Assembly (NCBI GenBank): GCA_965151315.1
Contig: CBCTZG010000084.1
Span: 1 to 11,792, forward strand
DNA length: 11,792 nucleotides
Direction of reading: 5' to 3'
From: Avimonoglobus sp965151315
GTDB lineage: Bacteria > Bacillota > Clostridia > UBA1381
Positions 1 to 8,766 of this stretch are shown piece after piece (the first letter of the stretch is position 1; each line of letters starts with the position of its first letter). Below the pieces are notes generated by a model. It saw nothing but the letters and a program-made list of their open reading frames with translations. It searched no databases and had not been told where the DNA came from. The position numbers and the translations under genes were made by a program.

Positions 1-3000
1 CGCCGCCACCTGCACATAGATAAAGGGCATATCCGGCTTATTCCATTCATCACGCCAACTGCTGATCAGCGCTTTAAGACTGTTTTCATAATACTGGGGT
101 TTATCCCAGTCAGACTCGCCCTGGTACCAAAGAACGCCTTTGATGTTGAATTTCTGCAGCGGCGCGATCATCCCGTTATACAGGGTAGAGCTGGTGTTTG
201 CCGTAATACCGCTGACACCATAGTCCGCAATGCCTTCCTTGCTGATCCACCGCTCAATTTTCGTACCGCCCACAGCGGACTGGATCAGGCCCACGGGTAC
301 CCCCTCTTCCAGGGACTCATAAATCCCCCGGCCGAAGTAGTAGCCAACACAGGAGAATTTCCCCACCGTAACCGGCGTACAGGTTTCCCAGGCTGACTTA
401 GGGATATCGCCTTGGGCAACGCTCTGCGCGTTTTGGCTGATCTTGTAAAGCCGTATGCCCGGATAATCATATGCGCTGTCAATATCCGGCTGCGTATCGG
501 CAATGTAGTTGCTGTCGTTCATCTGCTTTTCCATGTTGGACTGGCCGCTGACCAGCCAAACGTCGCCCACCATAACATTTTCAATTACTTTCGTATTTTC
601 GCCGTTTACCACGGTCAGCACATAGGGGCCGCCGGCTTCTACAGCCGGCAGCTGGGCGGACCAGCTTCCCTTCTCCGGCCGCGCAGTGGCTTGCGCTACA
701 ACTTCATCGCCGTCTGTCAGCATAATACTGACGTTCTCCAGGTCAAAGCCCTGTCCCCATACCGGGATCGGTTCCTCCCGCTGGAGTACCATGCCGTCGG
801 TAAACAGGGTGGACATGGTCAAGTCTACATTCGCGTCCTTTTCAACAGCCTGGATCAATGGGCGCATTGTGTCCATGGATTCCCACAGGAACGCCTTCGC
901 GGTCCAATGGTAGCCAATGGGGCCAATGTCCTCTAAGCCCACGTCCTGAATGACCGTATCCCCGGTGATCAGCTGCTCTTTTAAAGCCAGCTGGACTAAT
1001 TTACCGTTTTCATCATATAACGCCAGCCCCGCTACTGCCGGGACATCTTCCTTGACCAGCCTGCGCAGCGGGATATTGGCCCAGATCGAGGTCAGGTCGT
1101 AAATAGACCCTGCCTCTGGTCCGCCCTGGGTCTCCGAGAATGTCACCGGCGCAGACAGCTCTACCTCCGCGAAGCTTTCGCTGGTGGTAAAGCGGATGCT
1201 CTTTGCGCCCTCCAGCTTCAGGCCGCCCTGGGAGCATGCCTGGTCAATAGAAATGGTGTACTCATTATTCTGGCTCAGGGATCCCTGGGGGATCTCAATC
1301 TCCAGGCTCCGGCTGTCGGGAATATAAGAGGAATTCAGCGCTGTTTCCTCGCCGGTCGCCAGGTTTGTAAGCTTTACGCCGCTGATGGTGGATTTGTCCA
1401 TATCCATATTGAACACAATCGTCATCATGCTGGTGTCTGTGGATACGCCAGACTGTAAATTTTCAATGGAGGAGGACTGGATCATCGGCGGGTTGTACGC
1501 GTAGATTCGGATATCGTCAATCTCAATGACGCTCTTATACTCTGGAATAAGCTCATTGTTCATGCTGTACAGCTTGATGGAATCAATCCGGCTGGCCAGC
1601 TCTTCCGTTGTCTGGGCCAGGCGGACATCCTGGGTGACCAGCTTATAACCGGCGCCCTGGTCCAGATACGCGTCAATCCGATACTTACCCTCATCGTTCA
1701 TCTTGTTATACACAAGCCGGATCTTATAGTCCTTCCCCAGGACGATGGGATCAAACAGAACCTGCTGCCGCATCGTTGTTGAGGTTGGATCCGGATAGCC
1801 GTTCACATAAAAATGGGTGGAACCCCGTTCCGTCATATACGCGTTAAAGAACTTATCGCCGGAAATGCCGCCCAGGTCAATCTTAGCGTCCTTCTGGATA
1901 AACCGGAGGGTTTCCTCAATGACAAAGCTTTCCGTAGCGCCCGGATTTGCCCCGCCATTGGTAAAGTCGAACTGGGCCAGAACCCTGGAGCTTGTATTTC
2001 CCACGCCGGTTTCTACCCGGAGGAACTTATTTCCCGTATCGGGATCCTTCTGCACCGTATAGCTGGGCGGCACGGTCACTGTGTCGTTATTGATCGTCGA
2101 ATACAAAATATCCGTATTTTTCGGCTGTTGCCCCGTTGGGTACAGGAGCTCGTCCTCAAAGTCCACGTTCAGCAGATAGCTTTGATCCTCTGTCTGGAAC
2201 TGAACCGTATACGGCGTTAAGGATTTCGTCCCCAGCGCGTTTTTAATCGCATCGGACAAGGTCAGCGTATACTGGCTGTTAACCGCCAGCCCGGAGAAGC
2301 CTACAAACAAGGCGGCGTTCCCGTCAGAAAGGCTGGTCGTCACCGGGACGCTCCCGCCGGCCCCGTCGGTCATGCTTACGCCGCCGGCTACCGTAGCCGG
2401 GTCTAGCGGCTCGTCAAAGGTGAAGCTGATCCCCTGGGTCTTTACCGGGACGTTAACCGCCCCATTCTGGATCGAAGCGGATTCTACGGCAATGGCCGTG
2501 GGGTCTTTCTCCGTTTTAAATGTATAGTTCAGGGGCAGCAGCTTTTTCGTCCCGTCTGCCGAGGTAATCCCCTCGGTCAGCTTCAGGGTATAGCTGGTAT
2601 TGCCTGCAAGCTGGGGGTCAATACTGATTACATTGCCCACACAGTCTACAGTATATTCCGTGTTGTCCAGCAGTACGGTTTCTTTGGAAACCGTCGCCGG
2701 GTCCGCCGCCTCGGACAAGGTTATGCTGATGCGTTCTGTGGCGATGGGGATCCCCGCGCTGCCGGAAGGCAATACGGCGCCGTCAAACGCCACGCTGTCA
2801 GCGGTGATTTTTTCTTCCGCGTATACAACGTCGAAGGAAATCGCGGTATCCTCGTCGTACTGGAAGCCGTCCGTGCTCAGCACCCCGCTGATGGCGATGG
2901 AATAGGCATGATCTGCTGAAAGCGTCCCAGCCGGGATCGGCGCGGTGTACGTCCGGCTGTCCGGATCATATGTACCCGCTAAGGTGTATACCGTCTCGCC

Positions 3001-4299
3001 GTCACTGACCAGCTGGATGTTCCCTGCTAAGGTATCCGGCTGGATATCTGTGTTGAAGGTTAGGACGATCTGGGACAGATCGTCCTGGACAGTCTGTCCA
3101 GTTTTGACATTGGCGGACATCACCTGCACCGGCAGATGGTCATAGATCTTCATGTCATCAAGAACAATCTGGGAAACCTGTCCAGCAGCTGTGCCGCCGT
3201 TAATGCTGTAGGGCATAAGCTTAGTGACAGTCCAAGAAGGCTTTGCCGCACCTGTTGGGTCGGCTGCAGTAACAATCCCACTGTTTGCCAACTGATAGCC
3301 CTTTCCATCCCCCATATCGTAATAGGTATCAACGACAAACGCCCTTACAGGGCCATCGCTTCCTGGAAATTGATCTGTCGGCGCCCCCTCAAAATCTTCC
3401 GGCCGAAACACCAAGCGGATATTATAATTTTGTGTCGGAGCTGGTTTCTTAATAAAGATTTCTCTTTTTTCTTTACTGTCCCGATAATTTAATGCGATAA
3501 CATCGCCATTATTTTCCCAGCGTACCATTGATCCAGATGTTCTGGCGCCGTCAAATTTTCCAATATTAACCTGAGGGGTACTCTTTTCAAACCGTACCTT
3601 GGTTTCAAATACAAACCCAGTGGTCATACCATTCGTGCCGCCTATTGCGATCTTTTTATCAACTCGGCCAGCATTTGGTTCAGTGTTCTCACCATTCATA
3701 ATTCGCAAAGCCGGATTTCCATTTTCCTCCAAAATTTTCATGGTTACATTTTTCCCAAATGTCGAAAATTCAACCTGCGGATTTTCTAAAAGCTTCGCTT
3801 TAATGTCCTCTGTTTGCATACTTTCCGTATAGCCTTCGAAATCCTCGTAATACAAATATTCCTGATCCGTGGTGGTAAAATGCAGACTGTATTCCATCAG
3901 GCTGCCGTCCGTCCCGGCAACGCCGTTCCCCAGCCGGATGGTATACCCAGTGCCGGGCTCCAGCTCACCGAACTTTACCGCCACCCGGTCTGCGCTTCCG
4001 TAAATATCCGCGCCGCAGGGTACCGGCGTCCCGTCATCCTTGGTCATCGTCACATTTTCGGCTGTCAGCGTTTGGGGGTCAACCGCCCCGGACAGCTGGA
4101 ACCAGATTTTCCCGGCCCGCGCAGACACGCCGGTGCTACCGTCGGTCAGGACCTTGCCGCCGCCGGCGCCGCCCTTTCCGACGGTAGCAAACTGGTTTGC
4201 CGAGGTAACATTGATCGCCGTCTCTGCGGTGACAGCCTGGAAAGAGGCTGCCACCATAACGGCGGATAAAAGTAAACTGGCCAATTTTTTCACTTTCAT
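1..4299 (-). CDS. Secreted multi-domain sialate O-acetylesterase-type (SASA) esterase, 3' end outside window
   Basis: Partial gene: ATG at 4299-4297, preceded by GGAAAGGAA, and open for 1433 codons to the window edge. I translated it codon by codon and found no stop or frameshift. Residues 1-25 are a signal peptide (Lys-rich start, hydrophobic core, AVTA|E). Then, approximately: Ig-like Big_5/SbsA-type module 30-147; laminin-G/concanavalin-like module 148-390, opening with YEDFEGY and closing with LDDMKIYDHLP; Big_5 modules 391-492, 498-597 and 605-705; second laminin-G-like module 708-937; Big_5 938-1040; a linker domain 1041-1155 with ALYDENGKLV and KAFLWESMDTMRPL; and a SASA-type domain from about 1156. 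In this last domain I see LFTDGMVLQREEPIPVWGQ, the nucleophile motif GQSNM (Ser1254), SAVGGTKIERW and GVLWYQGESD (about 1388-1397). The C-terminal His block expected in the family is beyond the window. The family hydrolyses O-acetyl esters on sialic acid or, in bacterial relatives, on plant glycans; the substrate here is unknown. It is third in the operon, 81 bp after the SGNH gene. Confidence 0.9.
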   Translation of the reverse strand, partial: MKVKKLASLLLSAVMVAASFQAVTAETAINVTSANQFATVGKGGAGGGKVLTDGSTGVSARAGKIWFQLSGAVDPQTLTAENVTMTKDDGTPVPCGADIYGSADRVAVKFGELEPGTGYTIRLGNGVAGTDGSLMEYSLHFTTTDQEYLYYEDFEGYTESMQTEDIKAKLLENPQVEFSTFGKNVTMKILEENGNPALRIMNGENTEPNAGRVDKKIAIGGTNGMTTGFVFETKVRFEKSTPQVNIGKFDGARTSGSMVRWENNGDVIALNYRDSKEKREIFIKKPAPTQNYNIRLVFRPEDFEGAPTDQFPGSDGPVRAFVVDTYYDMGDGKGYQLANSGIVTAADPTGAAKPSWTVTKLMPYSINGGTAAGQVSQIVLDDMKIYDHLPVQVMSANVKTGQTVQDDLSQIVLTFNTDIQPDTLAGNIQLVSDGETVYTLAGTYDPDSRTYTAPIPAGTLSADHAYSIAISGVLSTDGFQYDEDTAISFDVVYAEEKITADSVAFDGAVLPSGSAGIPIATERISITLSEAADPATVSKETVLLDNTEYTVDCVGNVISIDPQLAGNTSYTLKLTEGITSADGTKKLLPLNYTFKTEKDPTAIAVESASIQNGAVNVPVKTQGISFTFDEPLDPATVAGGVSMTDGAGGSVPVTTSLSDGNAALFVGFSGLAVNSQYTLTLSDAIKNALGTKSLTPYTVQFQTEDQSYLLNVDFEDELLYPTGQQPKNTDILYSTINNDTVTVPPSYTVQKDPDTGNKFLRVETGVGNTSSRVLAQFDFTNGGANPGATESFVIEETLRFIQKDAKIDLGGISGDKFFNAYMTERGSTHFYVNGYPDPTSTTMRQQVLFDPIVLGKDYKIRLVYNKMNDEGKYRIDAYLDQGAGYKLVTQDVRLAQTTEELASRIDSIKLYSMNNELIPEYKSVIEIDDIRIYAYNPPMIQSSSIENLQSGVSTDTSMMTIVFNMDMDKSTISGVKLTNLATGEETALNSSYIPDSRSLEIEIPQGSLSQNNEYTISIDQACSQGGLKLEGAKSIRFTTSESFAEVELSAPVTFSETQGGPEAGSIYDLTSIWANIPLRRLVKEDVPAVAGLALYDENGKLVQLALKEQLITGDTVIQDVGLEDIGPIGYHWTAKAFLWESMDTMRPLIQAVEKDANVDLTMSTLFTDGMVLQREEPIPVWGQGFDLENVSIMLTDGDEVVAQATARPEKGSWSAQLPAVEAGGPYVLTVVNGENTKVIENVMVGDVWLVSGQSNMEKQMNDSNYIADTQPDIDSAYDYPGIRLYKISQNAQSVAQGDIPKSAWETCTPVTVGKFSCVGYYFGRGIYESLEEGVPVGLIQSAVGGTKIERWISKEGIADYGVSGITANTSSTLYNGMIAPLQKFNIKGVLWYQGESDWDKPQYYENSLKALISSWRDEWNKPDMPFIYVQVAA
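3421..3860. other. AT-rich island inside the esterase gene, within its first laminin-G-like module
   Basis: Counted by eye, 3421-3840 has 164 G+C of 420 (39%). The flanks are much richer: 3901-4020 has 81 of 120 (68%) and 3181-3420 has 128 of 240 (53%). The segment encodes about residues 148-293 of the SASA-domain protein, which is the N-terminal two thirds of its first laminin-G-like module. The reading frame continues through it. It looks like a swapped-in module or a segment of different ancestry, but a local compositional constraint is also possible. Confidence 0.6.
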
Positions 4300-4380
4300 A
4301 CCGCAAATTCCTTTCCGTATAAAATTTTTTCACTACCCTTTTACATACATATCTTTTTGCGCAGAAGCCATTCGCGCGGA

Positions 4381-7300
4381 TTACCGCTTCACATAAATAT
4401 AATCCACTGAAACCTTATTGCCCGCGCTGGCGTCGTTTTTCTCGCCGGTAGCCACCAGCTTTAAGGTGTGGGGCCCGTCGGACAGGCCCATGGTCTTGAA
4501 CCACATAACGGACTGGGAGCTTGTCACGCTGCCATAGTAGCAATCCAGATACGGGTTAGTAATGCCGGCTCTGGTTACGTCCTGCTTCACATCGTCAATG
4601 TAAATCTCCAAGTTGCCGTAGGAATTCCCGATCCGGTGCATCAGCCCGACAAAGTTCCCCTCGAATTCAAACTCCAGTGTGGCGCCGGCCTCTGCCGTTG
4701 CCAGGTTTCCGCTGGTGGGGATAACGGTATCCTGTGCCCAATTTCCCGTTTTGCGCGTGGCATTGGCTGCCGTGATCTTTTTGCCGGTATACGGATAATA
4801 GTCCGTACGCATAGGTTCTTCCTTCCAGGTTGCCGGCCGCAGATAATTATCCGGGTCATTCAGCTTATCAATGATATATTTGGCATACAGGTAGTAGCCA
4901 TAGTCATTGGGATGGGTGCCGTCCCGCAGGAAATCCGCAGTCTGGATCTCTTTGTTGTCCACCATCTCTTTCATATAGCTCTGCAGGTTGATGGACGGGA
5001 TATCATAGTAATCCGCCACCTGCTGATGCACTGTATCAAAGGCAACAAACTGGTTGGTGGTGGTATACACAAAGATAATCAGCGGCGGTTCGTCCAGGCT
5101 AAGCAGGTTCCGGACAATCCCTTCCATACATTTCTGGGACTCGGCCGGGTCCGCCGTCTGGTCATTCACCGCGAATTCTACGAATACTAAATCCGGATTT
5201 TTGCTGATTACATCGTCATATAGCCGGAACAGGCCATAATCGGAGCCTGTTCCGCCGATACCCGCGTTGATATTATGAACAGTCTTATCCGGGAATGCCG
5301 CTTCAAACATGGCGGACGTACGGCCTACCCAGGATTTATATCCTGCCGTAGCCTGCGCGCCCTGGGTAATGGACCCGCCCAGATATACAATATTCAGCTC
5401 GTCCTTATCCGCCCACGGCGCATAATTCTTCAGCGCATCGCCGGCGGAGAGATCGTCCTCCAGACTGGGGGCGTTGGCAAGAACGGGCTTCATACCCTCC
5501 AGGCTGTCAAACACAAACACCTTCAGAAGATCCCCTTTCTCCGTTTCCAGGTTTGTCATGCCCACTGTGTTGATCAGCTCCGTATTGGAAATGTCCACAG
5601 TCTGGGCTTCCGCTCTCTTCAGACGGTTCTGGCTGTCGTACAAAGCAATGGAAACAAATACGGTGCTTTGCTCCGCGGCGTTTTTGCTCACCGGGATTAC
5701 CGGATATACACTTTTTGCACCAGTCAGCGTCTGCAGGTTCTTCAATTCATAGTTCATGCCTTCTCCGCCCTGGTCAACAGGATCCGGGTTAGGGATCTCG
5801 CCGGGATTTTCCCGGAATACGACGGTGCCGGAGGAGGAAATCGCGGTATTCACGCCTGTGGTAAAGGTAATGGTGTTCTTGCCCTCTAACGCCAGGCCGC
5901 TTTCCGCCGCGGCCACATCCCCGATGGTAATGGTATACTGGGTTTCGTCCGCCAGGGTATTCACCTTAGATTCCCGGAGATCCGCTGTAAACGTGTGACT
6001 TTCCTCATTATAATCACCTGTCAGCGCCGATTTTTCGCCGGTAACCGTATTCGTCAGGGTGATGCTGTTGACAAAAGAGGCAATCCGCATATCCTCGCTG
6101 AAGGTCAGGGAGAATGTTTTGATATTCGGATCAATATCCTGCTCCATATCCTGGATACTAGCGTTCAAAAGGGATACCGGCGTGTAGGGATATACCCGTA
6201 TGCTGTCAATTTCCGCTTCAGCGCAGTCACCCTCAGGGCTTCCGGCACTGGTCCGTCCGTTCAGGCTCAAAACCCGCATGCTGTTGACCTGCCGGAGGAT
6301 GTCCTCGTCGCTCGCCGCAAAGCGGAGGTCCTTCTTCATCAGCTGATAACCGTTGCCGTCATTCATATCGCAGTAAACATCCACCAGATAGCCGCCAAAA
6401 TCCGCCACCCGGAATACCATCCGCACCTGATAGGTGGTTTGGCTGTTTACATTAGTAATGACCGGCTCATTCGTAGGCAGCGTCTGTGCGCTGCCTTTGG
6501 GGAAGTGCCCGGCATGGAACATGGTGTTCTGCATGTCGTTATATGACAGCCGGAGCCCGGCCGGGGAATTCTTCGAGCCGTCCGCCGCGCCGGTACCTAC
6601 CACCGGCCCCAGATTGATCTGCGCGCCCCATTGCCGGAACCGGGCCTGGATATCATAAACAAACCCTGTTCGGATCCCGCCGGCAAAAGTTACCGTCTGG
6701 TCTACCCGGCCTGTGTTGTAGCTATCCTTTGATCCTGTTTTAATGTACAAATACTGTTGGCCGTCCTCGTCCTCCCGAATGGCAAGGTTCTGTACATCTT
6801 GGTCAAACTTGTCCACCACCGCGTTGTCGTGCCGGCTGTCCAGCTCTGCTTTGACTTCTGCGTTTTCCTCTGAAACCGTCATAGTTTCAAAGTCTTCCGC
6901 ATAAAATTCCTGCTCTTTGCCGGTAGTAAATGTCAGGGAATAGGGCTCCAGCGCCTCCCCGCCGGCAGACTGAATCCGATCCGTCAGAGAGATCGTATAG
7001 GTAGTATTCTCCTGCAATTTTCCAAAGGAAACCGCGATCTGGCTCCCGCTTCCAAAGCTTCCGCTGCGCACAGAGGTACCGTCCGCCTTTTTCATGGTCA
7101 CACTGGCGCTTGAAACCGTCAGCGGGTCTACATTTCCCTGTACGGTAAAGAGGATTTTTCCCACAGTCGGCGCCACGCCCGTTTCTCCGTTTAGAATAGG
7201 CAGCCGGGAACCGCTTAGCAATGTAGAATGGAGGGTTTGCTCGGTTACCGCAAAACCTTCCGCAGGGGCACCGCTTTGACCCGTGGTAAAGATGATCTGC

Positions 7301-8739
7301 TTTTCGCCGGAATATACCTGTCCTTCGCTGCCGTAAATATTGCCGATAGTCAGCGTATAATCCGTATTATCCGCCAGCGTACCCGCCGGCATGTCAGCTT
7401 TCCAAGTCCGGGTACCCGCGTCATAAATACCAGTCAATGCCGTACCGTTCATCTGGACCTGGCCGGCAAAGGAGGCCGCGTCCATATCTGTATTAAATTT
7501 CAGGGTAATGGCCCGGGTATCCGCAGATACCGCGCCCACATTTTTAATGTTGGAATCCATCAGCAGTACCGGCAGATAGTTGTAGACCTTCATATCGTCA
7601 AAATACGCTTCGGAGAAATTACCGCCTTTATCCCCGTTGATGCTGATCAGCCGCATAGTGTCGATTCTGCCTGGCTTGCCGGCATCCGCCTGGGTGCGGA
7701 TCCCCGCTTTCACCAATTGAAATCCATTTCCGTTATCCCAGTATACGTCCGTCAGAAAAGCGCCGTTTTCTGCCGGCCGGTAGACCAGCCGCAGCTTATA
7801 GACTGTCTGGGCTGTAATATCGGAAACTAAGGGTATGCTTGTCGGGGTATCGCTTCCCTCTGCAAAAGTTTGCGCGTGGATCAGTGTGCCGCCGCCATAC
7901 GGCCACATCCGCAGTGCATCCGCGTATCCGTCGCCTACATAGTTGCCCATATTGATCTGGGTGTCCCAGGCGTCCATCCGGATGGTGGTTTCATAGACAA
8001 ACCCCGTCCGGATCCCGTTACCGATCTTTGGGGAGCCATTTTCATTCAGTTCCGCCTTGGTCAGATTCAGCATCATGTCAATCCTGCCGTTATTGGCGGC
8101 GGACAGGTTGTTGCCGGAGCGTACATGGAGCACGTTGCCGCCGTCCAGCTCCTCAACGGCAAAGGTACCTATTTCGCTGCCAAACGCCGCTGGGAACATA
8201 ATCTGCATACTGGACAAAGCATCCCGCAGCGTTTGCCCTTGGGTGCCAGCCTCGATTCCGTCAAAATTTTGTTGATAGATATATGGGGTGCCAGTTGTCG
8301 TAAATGTCAGGCTGTATTCCGCCAGGTTATCTGTTCCCGCCGCATTTTGGATCCCGCTTTCTAGGGTGATGGTATATTCCGTCCCTAAGTCCAGGGTGCC
8401 GAATGTAACGGCAATCTTCTGGCCGCCGTCAACTGCGTCCACGCCGATCTCCACCGGCGTCCCATCAGCTGTTTTCACCATGCTGACGTTTCCCCGCAGG
8501 GTCGTGGGGTCAACCGTTTCCGGGGCTACATCGAATAAAATCCTGCCCACATTTTGGGATACATTGGTAAGCCCGGTCACCGAATCCTCCACCGGCGCTA
8601 ATTCGCCCCGCAAAAGGGCGGAGTACATGTATGCCTCCTTTACCGTCAAACCGTCCTGGGCCATGACACTGGGCAGACTGCCTGCCATAAGGCATAGGGC
8701 AGCAGCTAAGCTGAGCAGCCGTCTGGTTAACTTTTTCAT
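4381..8739 (-). CDS. Secreted multi-domain SGNH/GDSL hydrolase (probable carbohydrate esterase)
   Basis: This 1452-residue protein starts at ATG 8739, with GGAAAGG seven bases upstream. A TTG at 8766 abuts the previous stop and lacks a ribosome site. Residues 1-27 are a signal peptide (KKLTRR, hydrophobic core, SVMA|Q). Approximate domains: Big_5 Ig-like 28-150; laminin-G-like 152-390; Big_5 392-485; Big_5 490-603; laminin-G-like 605-853; Big_5 854-960; linker domain 962-1108 with ALYDSQNRLK and KVFVFDSLEGMKPV; SGNH hydrolase 1113-1295; C-terminal beta-sandwich-like domain about 1300-1452. Catalytic blocks are complete: LGGSITQG (Ser1123), NAGIGGTGSD (Gly1162/1163), FVEFAVND (Asn1192) and DGTHPND (Asp1273, His1276). 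The Ser sits in GGS rather than GDS, which is normal for this subfamily. The family removes acyl, usually acetyl, groups from carbohydrates; the substrate is not readable here. There is no SLH, LPXTG or lipobox, so retention at the surface is unexplained. It is second in the operon, 27 bp after the SLH gene. Confidence 0.92.
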   Translation of the reverse strand: MKKLTRRLLSLAAALCLMAGSLPSVMAQDGLTVKEAYMYSALLRGELAPVEDSVTGLTNVSQNVGRILFDVAPETVDPTTLRGNVSMVKTADGTPVEIGVDAVDGGQKIAVTFGTLDLGTEYTITLESGIQNAAGTDNLAEYSLTFTTTGTPYIYQQNFDGIEAGTQGQTLRDALSSMQIMFPAAFGSEIGTFAVEELDGGNVLHVRSGNNLSAANNGRIDMMLNLTKAELNENGSPKIGNGIRTGFVYETTIRMDAWDTQINMGNYVGDGYADALRMWPYGGGTLIHAQTFAEGSDTPTSIPLVSDITAQTVYKLRLVYRPAENGAFLTDVYWDNGNGFQLVKAGIRTQADAGKPGRIDTMRLISINGDKGGNFSEAYFDDMKVYNYLPVLLMDSNIKNVGAVSADTRAITLKFNTDMDAASFAGQVQMNGTALTGIYDAGTRTWKADMPAGTLADNTDYTLTIGNIYGSEGQVYSGEKQIIFTTGQSGAPAEGFAVTEQTLHSTLLSGSRLPILNGETGVAPTVGKILFTVQGNVDPLTVSSASVTMKKADGTSVRSGSFGSGSQIAVSFGKLQENTTYTISLTDRIQSAGGEALEPYSLTFTTGKEQEFYAEDFETMTVSEENAEVKAELDSRHDNAVVDKFDQDVQNLAIREDEDGQQYLYIKTGSKDSYNTGRVDQTVTFAGGIRTGFVYDIQARFRQWGAQINLGPVVGTGAADGSKNSPAGLRLSYNDMQNTMFHAGHFPKGSAQTLPTNEPVITNVNSQTTYQVRMVFRVADFGGYLVDVYCDMNDGNGYQLMKKDLRFAASDEDILRQVNSMRVLSLNGRTSAGSPEGDCAEAEIDSIRVYPYTPVSLLNASIQDMEQDIDPNIKTFSLTFSEDMRIASFVNSITLTNTVTGEKSALTGDYNEESHTFTADLRESKVNTLADETQYTITIGDVAAAESGLALEGKNTITFTTGVNTAISSSGTVVFRENPGEIPNPDPVDQGGEGMNYELKNLQTLTGAKSVYPVIPVSKNAAEQSTVFVSIALYDSQNRLKRAEAQTVDISNTELINTVGMTNLETEKGDLLKVFVFDSLEGMKPVLANAPSLEDDLSAGDALKNYAPWADKDELNIVYLGGSITQGAQATAGYKSWVGRTSAMFEAAFPDKTVHNINAGIGGTGSDYGLFRLYDDVISKNPDLVFVEFAVNDQTADPAESQKCMEGIVRNLLSLDEPPLIIFVYTTTNQFVAFDTVHQQVADYYDIPSINLQSYMKEMVDNKEIQTADFLRDGTHPNDYGYYLYAKYIIDKLNDPDNYLRPATWKEEPMRTDYYPYTGKKITAANATRKTGNWAQDTVIPTSGNLATAEAGATLEFEFEGNFVGLMHRIGNSYGNLEIYIDDVKQDVTRAGITNPYLDCYYGSVTSSQSVMWFKTMGLSDGPHTLKLVATGEKNDASAGNKVSVDYIYVKR

Positions 8740-8766
8740 CTGCGCACCTTTCCTTTCTGTTTCCAA

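Noticed and set aside
1..4299. The SASA-domain gene lacks a stop and its catalytic His block, as in a truncated gene
   Set aside because: The frame is open to the last base of the window, so the missing part is simply outside the window and there is no sign of a broken gene.
4300..4380. Separate promoter or terminator between the SGNH and SASA genes
   Set aside because: The 81-bp gap has no U-tract hairpin and no convincing -35/-10 pair; only the ribosome site is clear.
4468..5190. A 240-codon plus-strand open frame
   Set aside because: It is antisense to the SGNH catalytic domain, whose motifs are complete on the minus strand.
8659..8739. Possible lipoprotein signal in the SGNH protein (Cys16 in the hydrophobic core)
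   Set aside because: The residue before Cys is Leu, which does not fit a lipobox, and a good signal peptidase I site (VMA|Q) follows.
8740..8766. TTG start extending the SGNH protein by 9 residues
   Set aside because: It touches the previous stop codon, has no ribosome site, and would put a charged segment before an otherwise standard signal peptide that starts at ATG 8739.
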